A model generated the notes under the pieces. That model worked only from the letters and a program-made list of their open reading frames with translations. It was not told where the DNA came from and did no database searches. Positions 1-11,088 of a stretch of DNA of 64,000 bases are shown piece after piece (the first letter of the stretch is position 1; the number at the start of each line of letters is the position of its first letter). The stretch comes from Armillaria gallica (taxonomy: Eukaryota > Basidiomycota > Agaricomycetes > Agaricales > Physalacriaceae): assembly GCA_037576215.1 (NCBI GenBank), contig JBANDB010000002.1, positions 2,046,001 through 2,110,000 of the forward strand, in the 5' to 3' direction. Made by a program: the position numbers and the translations under genes.

Positions 1-2083
1 GTCTCCCGAGATTCTGGACCTGCTGCTGATGCTCGGTCGAAGGTGAAGGTGAAGGCGCGTTGAAGCTCCCACGCCGACTGATAGATTTTCGCTCGCCGGG
101 AAGAGACTGGTGATAATCCGTGAGCACGCTCTTGATGGCTTCCGTCTCTGCAGGGTCGAGGGAATTTCTGGGCTTCATGAACGCGGCTGTTGGCGGGTTC
201 GAAGGACCGGGATTGGGAGACACGGGCCGCGACGCGGTGGGATGAGCGCCCACAACCATGTCCGCAGAATTGCGATAATCACGAGGGGCCGAGGAGGCGG
301 AACTTCCAGGCCGGGACGGCGAAGCAAGAGTTGCTTGTCGTGAAGGCCCACCGAATGCCGGTGAAGTACCAGATGTCCTGAGGGGAGCACCGGCTGTGCG
401 GGGTTGGGGTTGCTGAACATTTTGTGGTGTTCGCCACATGCTGTTTCTCCTCGCGCTTCCTTGTGTCGACACAGCGTTGTTAAGCTCGGCAAGAGTTTTA
501 GCCAATGGATCCTCGGTATCGACACTCTTTGTTGGGCTTTGATTATTAACGATGGATGTAGACGGTCCACTTTGCTCCTGAGGGTCCCGAGAGACATCTA
601 CAGGATAGGCATTATTACCCACCTTCATGAATGTCTGCGCGGTGGGGACAATTGATTCTGCCTTAGGATCTTGAGGTGGCTTCCGTGACACGGCCGTAGG
701 TTTCCGTTCCACTTCAGCTTTGATTGGCGGCGAAGTGCCATTGACGGACGGCACATCTTCGATTGCCTGCCTGCTGCCTCCGGCACCCAACCCAGCCATA
801 TTGACCTTTGGCTCTTCTTCAACAACTGGTGGAGGAGTAACTGAAGACGCCACACTGCGCCTACTGGGCTGCCTCTGTAAATCATCACGCTTCGACTTCG
901 GGGGATCGTCTTCGGAAAGTTTATCGCTGACTTTGCGTTTCTTGTGCGGTCGGGCCACGCGAACAAAGTCAGCAAGGTGGAAGGTCGTATCAGACGAAGA
1001 AGAGGGCATGGTGTCGGGACGATTGTAATCGATGAGCGCTGGGGGGTCTGGTATTTGACTACCAGTGCCGTAATCACGAACGAAGTTCTCCATATCCCGC
1101 TCCACCTCGGCCTCCTCGAGTGCTACTCGTAATTTCTCACATGACTATATACGGAATGAGAAATGATAAAACAAAGCAGGAGAAGACGCACATTATCGTC
1201 AAATACGCAGACAGCGGAAACGACATTGGCAAATCCCCAGAGACTATCTTTGATAAACTCGAGTCGCTCCTCTTCCGTATCCTGACAAGAATCGCAGAAG
1301 GTTTTCCAATCCTGTTCCCACTTGGCAGCGGTATCGGCGTAAGCCTTTGAGAAGTTGACGTAGTCGCGATTATTGGCTTGCACCGTCTGCTTGGCCCGTT
1401 CGAGCTTAAGTGTGATCTTCTCGAGCTCCTTGCCCTGAACGAGAGTGCTCTGGGCGGTGAAGGAGTTGATTCGGACGCAGTCCTGTTCGTATTTTTCGCG
1501 AGCCTTGTTGACATAGCCCTCCTGCGCCTGCTTGGCCTTGAATGCCTTCTCTATAGGGTTCTGCCAGTTTTTCTTATGTGTGCCCTGGTCAGTATGGAAC
1601 TGTGCAGCCTTGGCCTCTAGTTCTTTTGAAATGGTATAGGCAAGCCTACTATGGAATTTTGACTGGTTTTGGGTTTCGAGTACAACGATTTCCAGGCAGT
1701 TCCGGATATCGCTGCAGGCACTGTTAGGTAGATTGATCGTATCGATAGTCAATGGACGCACCCTATCTCATCTCTTCCTAGTGGGTACTTGGCCAGCTTG
1801 GCCAGTCGCCTCGCGTAGTCATCCTCGATAGCAGCGCTAGTTACCAATGAGCAGACGACCAGCGATATTCTGCTTGCACATACCGCTCCTTCCAGAAATT
1901 TCTCAGTTCCTCCATCGTTCTCATGGCGCCTCGCATCCTCGTGAACAGCACGCCGACACCGACATCGTCGACACCCCAGAAAGTGTTACAAAAGTCGGAG
2001 TTCCGTTCGCCTTGTGGCATTGGCGACATGCTGCGCACGTATCTGCCCAGCGACGTCGTCGACGGCTGCCTGCTAACCGTCAT
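1..2083 (-). CDS. F-BAR protein of the Cdc15/Imp2/Hof1 family (3' end outside window)
   Basis: Predicted exons are 2083-1884, 1836-1762, 1711-1192 and 1135-1, joined by introns of 48-56 bp that keep the frame. The first three exons encode an F-BAR domain: the FWGVDD start, MEELRNFWKER, an ARRLAKLAKYPLGRDEI segment, then LVQGKELEKITLKLERAKQ and WEQDWKTFCDSCQDTEEERLEF, all typical of Cdc15, Imp2 and Hof1. The domain closes with MENFVRDYGTG, followed by a long Ser/Pro/Gln-rich tail that is still open at base 1. In the family the F-BAR dimer binds plasma membrane at the cytokinetic ring, the disordered tail is phosphoregulated, and a C-terminal SH3 domain follows; that part would lie outside the window. 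An internal start at MSPMPQGERNSDF is possible. The gene is divergent from the methyltransferase gene at 2212. Confidence 0.88.
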
Positions 2084-2211
2084 CGTTGTCGATAGGTCGA
2101 AGGAAAGACAATGTAATTCTGCCGGATGGTGGTACGGAACAAAGTCAACTGCTTAGGCGCTGCGCCCACGTGCTGTGGCTGGTCCGTCACTGCCACAGGC
2201 GATACGCATAT
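2084..2211. promoter_or_regulatory. Short divergent intergenic region
   Basis: Only 128 bp separate the proposed start codons of the F-BAR gene (-) and the methyltransferase gene (+), so the two probably share a bidirectional promoter. A frame extends leftwards from the methyltransferase to 2086, but it has no ATG before 2212. Confidence 0.4.
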
Positions 2212-3483
2212 ATGCCCTTCGACATCCTTGTCGCCGTCTTCCTTCCTTTGGTCATTCTCTTCCTCGTCTTCCGAGTATACCCAACGTTGGCGTGGTCCGA
2301 CATTTTCTTTCTCTTCTCGGGGGCGCGCACAGAGGCTGGTATTTTCTCGCCTCAACATGCATTTCACTCCTTCAAACGATATCGCCAGCTCTCTATGCAC
2401 GAGCTTTCTCGCGCACGGGCAGCCTACGTGACGCTCGGAAGAAAACACAAACGGATTGGCTATGATATTGGATACCCGGCCAAGCTGGACACCCTTGAAA
2501 AAACCATAGAAGCGAACGGAAAAATTGCAGATGCCATTGCTCGGCTTGCCGCTGTCGAGCACGACTTGCTTGAATGGTCAGCGCACAACGTCAGTGTCGG
2601 TTCGGGAGACCTGTCGAGGGTACGCGAATCACTCCGGCATTTCGTGCGGGATTGGAGTACCGAAGGGGCTGCAGAACGAAAAAAGATTTTCACGCCTATT
2701 CTCGACGTGCTCGGTGCCGTCCCACCAGGTGAACGTGCTGGACGTCGGGTCCTTATTCCTGGCTCAGGGCTGGGTCGGTTCGCCTGGGAAGTGTCGCAGC
2801 TGGGGTTTGACACGACTGCCGTCGAAATGTCGTCCTTCATGAACTTTGCATTCAAATTTCTACTCTCGCCTCAGGCAACGCCCTCGCTTAATCAGCACAA
2901 GGTCTATCCCTATGCCCATTGGTTTTCGCACCAAAGGTCGAATGACTCGCTATTCCGAGCAGTCGAGTTCCCTGATGTCCTACCCAGGCTGGACGGAAAC
3001 CTGCGTCTGCTTCAGGACGACTTTCTTGAGCTGCCAAAGGACCAGAAATACGATTATATCGTCAGCCTTTTCTTCATCGACACATCTTCCAATGTCTTTG
3101 CAACTTTGGAGCACATTCATACGCTGCTACATCCCGACGGCGTCTGGATCAACCTCGGGCCTCTTCTATGGTCATCCGGCGGTGCCGCCAAGTTGGAGCC
3201 AAGTCTGGAGGAGCTATTACACGCGGCAAGAGAGATCGGTTTCACTTTTCCGCAAGACCATCCTGAAACCGTTGACTGCGAATACACCAGCGACCAGAAC
3301 GCCATGATGCAGTGGATATACAAGGCACAGTTCTGGATCGCCAGAAAGAAATGGTTGGTCGGTATTATCTTATGCTTATTCAGTGTCTCTAACTTTCTCC
3401 AAATAGCCAATCATGAAGGACGCGCAATCTCGTCACATGATGGCGATTACTGGTACTCTGACATTGCGCCCTTATTGGGGTGA
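2212..3483 (+). CDS. Carnosine N-methyltransferase-like protein (N2227 family)
   Basis: The reading frame shows the N2227/CARNMT1 pattern: a Rossmann-type SAM-binding motif (LIPGSGLGRFAWEVSQLGF), VEMSSFMNFAFKFLL, HxHWFSHQRSND-like residues, DDFLELPKDQKYDYIVSLFFIDT and a GVWINLGPLLWSS block. In the family this enzyme transfers a methyl group from SAM to carnosine or related histidine dipeptides; the fungal substrate is uncertain. The first ATG (2212) gives a protein opening with a strongly hydrophobic stretch (about residues 2-26), which suggests a membrane anchor not typical of the human enzyme. A 45 bp stretch at 3362-3406 has GTATTA...CTAAC...TAG splice signals. Because 45 is divisible by three, the frame is open whether or not it is removed; I favour removal. 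The stop is TGA at 3481. Confidence 0.82.
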   Translation: MPFDILVAVFLPLVILFLVFRVYPTLAWSDIFFLFSGARTEAGIFSPQHAFHSFKRYRQLSMHELSRARAAYVTLGRKHKRIGYDIGYPAKLDTLEKTIEANGKIADAIARLAAVEHDLLEWSAHNVSVGSGDLSRVRESLRHFVRDWSTEGAAERKKIFTPILDVLGAVPPGERAGRRVLIPGSGLGRFAWEVSQLGFDTTAVEMSSFMNFAFKFLLSPQATPSLNQHKVYPYAHWFSHQRSNDSLFRAVEFPDVLPRLDGNLRLLQDDFLELPKDQKYDYIVSLFFIDTSSNVFATLEHIHTLLHPDGVWINLGPLLWSSGGAAKLEPSLEELLHAAREIGFTFPQDHPETVDCEYTSDQNAMMQWIYKAQFWIARKKWLVGIILCLFSVSNFLQIANHEGRAISSHDGDYWYSDIAPLLG

Positions 3484-3595
3484 GCCGCTGCGCGGACGCA
3501 TGCAGGGTCTGAAGCTTATGAGCTCATATACTTCACCTGACAACCACCACCATATATATATCTACCACTTTCCCTAGCACTCAGCCGTCCCAAAC

Positions 3596-4132
3596 ATGGG
3601 TGCCCCCGATTTCTCCTACTATCGAGACAACACCGAACCCCTGGTCGCGCAACCCACTGCCGAATTTCCGTCATCCTCACTCTCGGATCCGCTTTCCGAC
3701 CAGAAACGCTCCTTTGCCAACTTGAATACCCCCCAGCTTGACACTTATCTCGTCATTGAGGTCGTGTCAGAAGACGAGATAGAGGTTGACAACAAAGTTC
3801 GCAGAATAGTGGGCTCCAAGCGGGTAGCGAAGCATCGCCGTACGGGACAGACGCTTCCGCTGCCTCCTACACCAGCGTTTAGCTTCAAGTGCGCAGTCTC
3901 AACGCCGCAGATGGTTGACGCTGATGGCGAGGTTGGTGTACCATTCAAACGTTTGCCCTCACGTCTGACGCGTGTGTTTGTGCAGGAGGTACAAGCTGTC
4001 CCCGCTCAACTCCCGGTTGCCGCATCCAGTGATCCCCAGGCGCATACCATTGCTCTTCCTCTCCCTTCACCACTTCACCAGAGTGATCAGCTACATCGCC
4101 ATCTCGACATAGACATGAGTAGCGACAACTGA
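3596..4132 (+). CDS. Hypothetical protein, single exon
   Basis: A 178-codon intronless frame starts at an ATG about 45 bp downstream of a TATATATAT stretch (3553-3561). The protein has no recognisable domain. It is rich in Ser, Pro and Asp/Glu, has a basic patch near its middle (VRRIVGSKRVAKHRRTGQ) and a Pro/Leu-rich C-terminal third ending MSSDN, and is probably largely disordered. The intact frame, the core-promoter-like sequence and its place in a compact gene region favour a real gene; the function is unknown. Confidence 0.6.
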   Translation: MGAPDFSYYRDNTEPLVAQPTAEFPSSSLSDPLSDQKRSFANLNTPQLDTYLVIEVVSEDEIEVDNKVRRIVGSKRVAKHRRTGQTLPLPPTPAFSFKCAVSTPQMVDADGEVGVPFKRLPSRLTRVFVQEVQAVPAQLPVAASSDPQAHTIALPLPSPLHQSDQLHRHLDIDMSSDN

Positions 4133-4417
4133 TTTAGCCTTAGAGGTCCTTCGTGTATTAGTGATATGATGACTTCTAATCTTCCCCACCTTCGACTACA
4201 GTATGATTTATATAGCAGCGTGCTCCCACTTAATTAATTGTCACTATCCATTCTAAGGCCAGGGCGTCGTATACAAAACTTAGTCTTCTGGTCACCGAGC
4301 CGCAGTTATTTCCTTAAAAGACCAACAAAACTTCTCGAAAATTCAGAGCACAGAGTGGGGAGAACGCTTTCATTGATTTTGCACATATACACCTCGTACG
4401 AAGAAGACATACACTCT

Positions 4418-4846
4418 TCACTCCTGGATTTTAGCAAGGATATCCGAATCCCTGAACAAGAAGTATTCCTACGCAGCAGGGGTCTCAGTCATCCATCACA
4501 TGAAATCAACCGCCGAAGAACTCACCTCTTCGCCAACCTTGATCGAGTTGCCTCCCCATCCAGGCAAAAGCACTCTGTCTCCTGCCTTCACCTGTGTAGG
4601 CACAATCGCACCATCCTTATTCGGTGCGCCAGGGCCAACAGCGATTACAGTAGCCTCTGGTAGGGGAGTCGTCGTCGCCGACGTAGGCAGGAAGATCCCA
4701 GTGGAAGTTTTCTGCCACAGAATCAGTCTCCACATAACAAAAGATGACGAATCACTACGCACTGTCTCCGGCTTGAACCTCTGTACTAGCACCCGGTCAA
4801 GGAGAGGAACGAGAGCTTTGATAGATTTGAAAGTCGCCTGGGCAGC
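4418..4846 (-). CDS. HSP10: Mitochondrial 10 kDa chaperonin (Hsp10/Cpn10), first exon unresolved
   Basis: Three coding exons are clear: 4846-4763, 4711-4526 and 4468-4418. They join in frame to give the Cpn10 hallmarks LVPLLDRVLVQRFKPET, TSTGIFLP, VIAVGPGAPNKDG, VKAGDRVLLPGWGG, KVGEEEYFLF and a terminal AKIQE. Cpn10 is the heptameric lid that cooperates with Hsp60 in the mitochondrial matrix to fold imported proteins. The total of about 106 residues plus the start matches the family. The start codon is not settled. Upstream of the acceptor at 4847 an in-frame open stretch ends at a GTTAAGT donor near 4905, which would add about 40 unusual residues; a tiny ATG exon is the alternative. A CT-rich tract precedes it. 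Confidence 0.9.
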
Positions 4847-4849
4847 CTG

Positions 4850-5375
4850 TAGAGAACAAAGTATCAGTCATGGCCGCCCTCCACATATATGTGTACTTAA
4901 CATCTCTGTAGTAAGGAGGAAAACGAAAAAAGCAGAGAGGAAGAAAAAAGTTCGTGTTCAAGTTTCGCGACGGCCCGGCGCAGAAAATTTGAAGCTGGCT
5001 TATGCAATCAGCCATCTCGTGAGAATATTCCATTTATGGTCATCACCGCCTGAATAAAATAAATGGAATGAAAGACTGCCAAAGACATGATGTGTATACG
5101 CTTAGCAGACTAAAAGACTGTACCTACATAGCAATGTGATATGACGTGAGTAGAACTAAACATAATACTCGACGAAGAGGGACACGGGCAAGAAGAGTGA
5201 TGATTACGGATGGCTAGATGAAGAGAGAAAGAGGTGACAGACACGGGAATGGTAGGGTGGACATGTTGCTGCTGTATATGATATGCTTATGCGAGATAAA
5301 GACATGGAAAAGAAGAGACATTGAGCACTTTATAAACCAGGGAAAAAGAATGAATGAAATCCGATGCTGAAACCC
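4850..5375. other. Intergenic region between Hsp10 and the MYND gene
   Basis: The left part is the probable 5' leader or first exon of the Hsp10 gene. The right part (about 5060-5375) is AT-rich, has no convincing coding frame, and is likely promoter plus the 3' UTR of the MYND gene. Nothing else was recognised. Confidence 0.4.
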
Positions 5376-8124
5376 TTAACCCAACACCATATCGAGGTCC
5401 ATATCTGGTCTTGGTCTCATGAGCCCTTGTAACTGCGAATGGGGACCAGGCCCTGGAGGTCTTGGTATCCCAATGGCGTCCTGAGTAACTGTCACCGTCT
5501 GGTTGGCTTCGCCTCTTCTTCTTCTTGCATCCTGATCTTCATTCAGGACATTCAAGAGCGCTTCTGCCGGCAGCCGTCTTTCCCTTCTGGGTCGATATGT
5601 CGTCACTGGTACCTGAACCGGTCTGGGATCTCCCTGCCCAACGAATATGGCGCTGGGAGTAGGGTGATGAGCAGCACCAGCAGCAACTGTCCTCGGTGCT
5701 CCACCAGTAGGCCTCGTACCACTACCGCCACTACCGCCTCCAGTGGACGGGGCTGCTCCAGCATTTCCAAGTGTCCTCGGCCTACGCACAGTACCGGTGC
5801 CCCCTCCATCCCCAGCCGGCCCGCCGTTTCCATCACTGCCAGGCGCAGGCCCAGAGGGAGGATGTGAAGGATCATCATCATCTGCGTCCTTCGCACTACA
5901 CCAGAAGCGATGACCCTCACTCCAAGCCGTACTCTGGCACTCCTTGCCGCAATACTTGGCCTTCCTACACCGCCGACACTTGGCGAATTCCCTGGGATAC
6001 TCTTCCCAACGACCACATAGCACTGCGAAGAGGTTAGAAAGCATCACTGAATTTATGAATGATTCTCACTATTAGCACACTGTCGTATCCCACCCCGGCT
6101 CTCGTCCTTCCGACACGCATTCCTCATAATAACTCCAGCCCAGTATTGGATCTCCGGAGGTAGGCGTGGAGGAGGATTAGGCATATCAGTTTCCGTCGAA
6201 CTAGGCCTAAACGTAAACCGTTCTACGAGCGAGAACACATTTGTTTGCCTCGGACTACCCGAAGGAGCGGGCGGAACTACAGGTGGTGCCTTCTCTTTCT
6301 CTTTGTCCCTTCCTCTGAAAGCCCGGAAGAATGATCCTGACGTAGACGAAGGTGTCAACGTGCTCGATGAGGAAGTCGATTTGATAGATGGGGCAAGCGA
6401 TGACGAACTAGACCCATACCTCCCGCCGTATAAATTTGCGCTCGCTGGATGAAACGTCAATCGAGGTTCATAAAATGCTTGCCTAACATGGGGGTATTTG
6501 CTCAAATAAGCAAGAAGCTGCAAGCTGAGTAGGACATCTTCGTCTCTGTAAGGACCGGTCTCAGCATCTCGATGATGATGATGGTGATGGCTTGAGCGCG
6601 CCGTAACGCCAATCTCGGTACCGCCAGCCGCGTCGGTTCTCCCACGAACAGTTCCACCACGTTGTATGGGGCCGCGAGGCAAAGGAAGGGGTGTCGTCCC
6701 TGGTCGAGGTGTAGCTTCTGGAGGTGCGTCTGCCGTCCGCCTCCTTGTCGGTTCTCTCATTCCTACATGAGGGGGCTCATCGATAGCACCCGGAGCACCA
6801 GGAGGAGCTCCCATTGCAAAGTCGTCGTTTTGCTCCAAGGATACGATACCTTCCTCGACACCTCCATCTCCGCCGACCATGACCTCGCTTCGTGCATCGT
6901 TGATGATGATATGTGCATCCGTATTTAAATCCACCTGCGTCGCAGGTGCGTCAGAGACTATGCCAACCGCGCGGCGTCCAAGCGATCCGTGATGAGAATG
7001 GCGTTCCGGTGAAGGAGAAGCAGAAGCAGATGTCGATGTTGACGGATCATCATCCGCAGTGCGTGATGGTTGGTCCATGTCGATGTCGCCATCGTCTTCG
7101 GTTTCCGTCTCGGCACGTGAGGTATCTGTGGAAGTTGAAGGGGAAGGGGAAGCTCGGGAGCGCCGTCGAGCGCCTGGGACCGGCAGGGGTCGCGCCGTAC
7201 CCGGCGCGTTCGGAGGCCTAACTGCGGGTGCTGGATCCCATACAGGCCGAGCAATAATAGTCCCACTACGATCCCGACCGGGGACTACGACGCTGCCGGT
7301 AGGAGTATTGGATCCGAGAGGAGTCACGGTCGTAGATACCTCGGTGGAAGTGTCAGCATCTGTGTCGCTTGTTACGGGTGTATTCGACTGTCTCTACCAT
7401 CAGCAAGGAGAGAAAATAGACAGCTCCAAGACAACGTACCTGCGAAGTTTCGACTGATATTTGCCTCTGCAGTGCCCTCGCCAGCTCTACCGCCTCGTCC
7501 CTCTGACGCTGTTCAGCAATGGCCTGCCTCCTAGCGTGTCTCTGCTCCCTAGTTTCCCTGGGTAGGCCCGTAGCACTAGAGCTCGGACCGACCGCAAAAC
7601 CCTTCTTAGCGAGCCATGCTTCCAAGATACACCCCACGACCTCGAGAGTGCCAGCCTGAACGACGCGGCTTCGGATAGGCTCACTACCGCGTACACCTAT
7701 ATTTACAACACACTGAAATGCGAGAGAAAAGCGATAGGCGGCATGTTTGTCGAATGACGATGGATTAAGAGCTGGAGTCAATTTCTGTGGCCGGGCATTA
7801 GGCGGCGACAGGCCATAGAAGAGAGCCGGATTTTCAGGTGGCGGTGGACAAAGACAGAATTCATGCAAAATCTTGACGAGTCGTTCAAGGCCACCATCCA
7901 TTGTCATGATTTCACGGATCCGGGGGGACGTCGAAGTGAGATAGGTAAGATGCGTCAGCGAGTTGAACAAGGGTAACGCCGACGACGTATCTAGCGCTAA
8001 AGAGACTTTTCAGCATGAAATATATGTATATTTGCCACTAATCACCTCGTCTGTCGTACAGTTGAGAACTTATGCAGACGCATGCCTTGTTTTGAGCCGG
8101 AAAAGCAAAGTTGGACTCGCGCAT
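5376..8124 (-). CDS. MYND zinc-finger protein, Mub1/SamB homologue
   Basis: Four exons (8124-8046, 7996-7440, 7387-6070, 6022-5376) join in frame across introns of 47-52 bp. The N-terminus (MRESNF..., QLYDRRALDTSSALPLFNSL, IREIMTMDGGLERLV, FQCVVNIGVRGSE) is the conserved armadillo-like part of fungal SamB/Mub1. The last exon completes the MYND finger, with the first Cys residues in RQCANMLCG just across the final intron, then CRRCRKAKYC and ending HRFWC. Yeast Mub1 acts with Ubr2 and Rad6 to ubiquitinate Rpn4, and Aspergillus SamB affects septation and morphogenesis; the role here is inferred from those. The roughly 420-residue middle and the C-terminal tail are Ser/Pro/Gly-rich and low in complexity, with a short His run near 6575. 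The protein is about 870 residues. Confidence 0.88.
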
Positions 8125-9804
8125 GGTGGCCAATCAGTGCGTCGTAGTGGTATCAGGAGGTAGCCTAGAACTTCTTCACTATCCGGGCGGAAATTGTGCG
8201 TGGAAAAGGAACAAGTATCGCAACAGAAGAAGAGAAAGAACAGGTATTAGGGAGAGTTGATTCAGCACCGTTGATGGCTACGACCGGATGCTTGTTCCTG
8301 TTTGGCTGCAGTGGCTACCTCACGGCCCGTTCTGCCGTGCGCGCTCGAACACCAGACGCTTTCATATCCAGTGTTTCAAGGATTCCTTGTTCTGATAAAT
8401 GACATTGGTTTCAAATACGATGGCTTGTTTCTTTCATCCTCATGTATGACGTCGTGACGCTGCAGCTCCACGGTGGCTTTCGTCGAGTCCAGATTGGAGC
8501 AAGTTACCCGGATTCATTGTAGTTCATCAGTGTCGGCAATGGATAGTACGCATGGAGATCTCAACTTTAAGCGCCTCACAGCCTCGTGAACGTTTGAACC
8601 TTGACGAACCTGATTTCAGGGTCTCTCCATGACTCGGTGCAGCAAATCCAGTGCACATGAAACAGCAATCAACGCACAATCAACTATATTTCGAGGTGAC
8701 TCGAAATCTTCATCCCAGGATTTTGCCTAGTGTCAAAGGCCCTCGGCGTTCCCATACTAGGAAATGCCGAGGAGATTTGATCTTCCAATAACGACGAGTT
8801 TTGAGAAACAAGCAAATCATTCCGTAGTCAGGAAAACTGCCCGAAACGGAATAAAAAGGCATATCCCGCTGTCAGAATCAGAAGAAAGCAACTGTCTTTG
8901 TGTGCAAAAGAAGCACTAATAACAATGTCATTATGTAACAAAGGGAAACAACAATTTTTATTTATTTTCAGAATGCCACTCTTCTTCCTAAAATTTGAAA
9001 GGAACCGCGTCTCAGCAGTGAGTGAATGAATACCAGCAAGTGGTGAAAGCGGAGTCGACGTATAAATAATGGGTGTGGTCCAAATCTGTACGATTGGACT
9101 CGGTCCGGGGAAACCGAGTCCCACCAGTCCCACCTGGTGCCACCGAAATGGGACGAGTCGTACTGGGTCCTACTTAGTGCCACTAGCGCTACTATCACCA
9201 TTCTTGACCCTGAACCCGACACACTTAGGCTACTAGGGCGCAAATTCCGCCCACAGACTGCGGTCCGGTGCACCGGCATCACTTTTTCAACGCTAAGTCA
9301 GTAAGCAATGAGCATTGCTGCCACCAATAAATGTGCAGGGCGCATTCTTCCCCTCGTATGTGTGATATTCACTGAAAAATGTTTATTTCATGATTCATCT
9401 ACTATATCCCGCAAAGACTGTAAATCAAGATAGTCCGGTCCACAGTGCTCGCTTGGGTATATCTATGGAGGTTCATTTTGGACATCTGTGGCGAATCTGG
9501 GGGGCGCCAAGAGCGGGACAAGACTACGCGAGGGCGCGACTGAAGGGTTCAGGGTTGAGTGGCATCGTGATTAGTAAGTGGTCAATCAGTCGTACTGGAA
9601 CCCTCGAGTCGTACTGACGAACTCAGTCCTACAAGAAACTCCAATCCCACTCATACTACTTTGGTATATACTCATAAATAATTAACCGATACCACTTTAA
9701 GAGCGACTTCACAGATATTATTTTGAGCATTTGACTCGGTATTGTCCAATGGCCATGATCTCGTCGTAATAAACATTGACCGTCGCACCTGAAGAAGCGC
9801 GAGA
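8125..9804. other. Long intergenic region with a short dyad and repeated GAGTCGTACTG words
   Basis: No gene was found. At 9096-9121 a perfect 9 bp inverted repeat (GGACTCGGT / ACCGAGTCC) flanks an 8 bp loop. The word GAGTCGTACTG or a near match recurs around 9155, 9587 and 9604, giving the interval 9080-9640 a repeat-derived look, perhaps an old SINE or MITE. The stretch 8125-8400 probably contains the promoter of the MYND gene. Confidence 0.3.
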
Positions 9805-11088
9805 TTAGATATCCTTTACCTGGTCCTCCATCCACACCCATAATCTCTCGCCGGACTCTGGATCCCGAACTACCTTGGTCATCGCACCCTCCCGACACCA
9901 CGGAACCATGAACTAATCCACGCATCAGCAAAAGCCAGAACAGCTCCAAGCAAACGTACTTTGCCGTTGGCATCCTCGTTTTCTGGACTCGTGCCAGCCC
10001 ATAAAGATGTCCACGCGCCCCAAGTCGCGGGCCATAGGAGCAAGAACCACTGGCGTCCACATGAGCAAAGCACGCAAGAATCCAAGATGCAATGCTCACC
10101 AAAACAATTGAGTTCAACCATTTCGCATGCCGGTCGAGATCCGTCTTTAGGTTACCGGGATTGAGGCTAATGGATACTATCCCTTTGTCCCCATACCTCC
10201 TCGCCAGCTCTAACGCGAACATCGCGTCGCCCTGTCAACGATGCTCATCAACGCCTACACATGGCAAACACACGGGAATCGACCGCACCACTTTGCTTTG
10301 AATGTACAGATCCGACGAGGATTTTGTCCTTCTCGCAGGTCCATCCTTGAGCGTTTCGAACAGGATCTTGTTCCCCAAGTTCAGGTAGATACCTGAGGAC
10401 GAGGTCGTCACCACGCGGGACTTCCCTTCTGTAGATAGCAATGCTGGAAGCAGCAGCTTCGTAAGGTAAAAGTGACCGAGGACGTTGACGCCAAAATGGT
10501 AATCGTGGCCTTGGACAGTGACCATGTCGTTTGGAGCCAGCATCACGCCTCTGGGATGCGACGATTATGGTCAGATGGTCGGCGCATAGGGCGTAAATCT
10601 TACCCATTGTTGAATAAGATATCGAGGGTCTTCTCTTTCCTGTGGTCACACAGACATGAGAAATGCGTAGCAGCAGCCAAAAAAGGCGATACACACGAGA
10701 GAAATACCTCGGCAGCTGCCTTGACAGATTTCAGGTCCCCCAGATCCAACTCCAAGAAGACTGCAGTCTTTCCAGTGGCCTCCGTCAGTTCCTTGATAAT
10801 CCTCTCCGTCTTCTCTGGATTCCTAGCTGCAAGGTACACTTTGGCGTTGTGAAGCAGCAATTCCTGTGGACCATTCAGCTTCAGCTTCAGCGTGCACAGA
10901 AAACGAGATGAGGGACGCGCCTTGACTATCTCTTTCCCTATCCCCGACGAGCCACCGGTTACAATAACGACCTTTCCTGCCAAATCTTGCATCTGGGCTG
11001 GGGTCCATCTAGGCTTTCCGGAAAACCAGGCTTGCTTGGAAAAGGCGCAGAGGTTGCGCAGGGCGTCGATAATTCCTTCAAAGGACAT
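9805..11088 (-). CDS. Short-chain dehydrogenase/reductase (retinol dehydrogenase-like)
   Basis: The exons, starting at ATG 11088, join to a classical-type SDR. It shows the cofactor motif VVIVTGGSSGIG, LDLGDLKSVK, the NNG of the NNAG position, a Ser-rich catalytic strand (VVTTSSSG), the catalytic YxxxK as YIQSK, and NPGNLKTDL. The C-terminus contains WAGTSPENEDANGK and ends KDI at TAA 9805. Such enzymes oxidise or reduce an alcohol/carbonyl with NAD(P); the substrate cannot be read from the sequence. Exon 1 is exactly 56 codons (11088-10921) and continues in phase at 10863 only if the intron uses a GC donor (AAG|GCGCGT). The last intron is 9913-9959. A worn copy of part of this gene lies near 30.9 kb. 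Confidence 0.85.

Noticed and set aside
2086..2211. N-terminal extension of the methyltransferase frame
   Set aside because: The frame is open but begins with a TTG and has no ATG before 2212. It overlaps the divergent promoter of the F-BAR gene.
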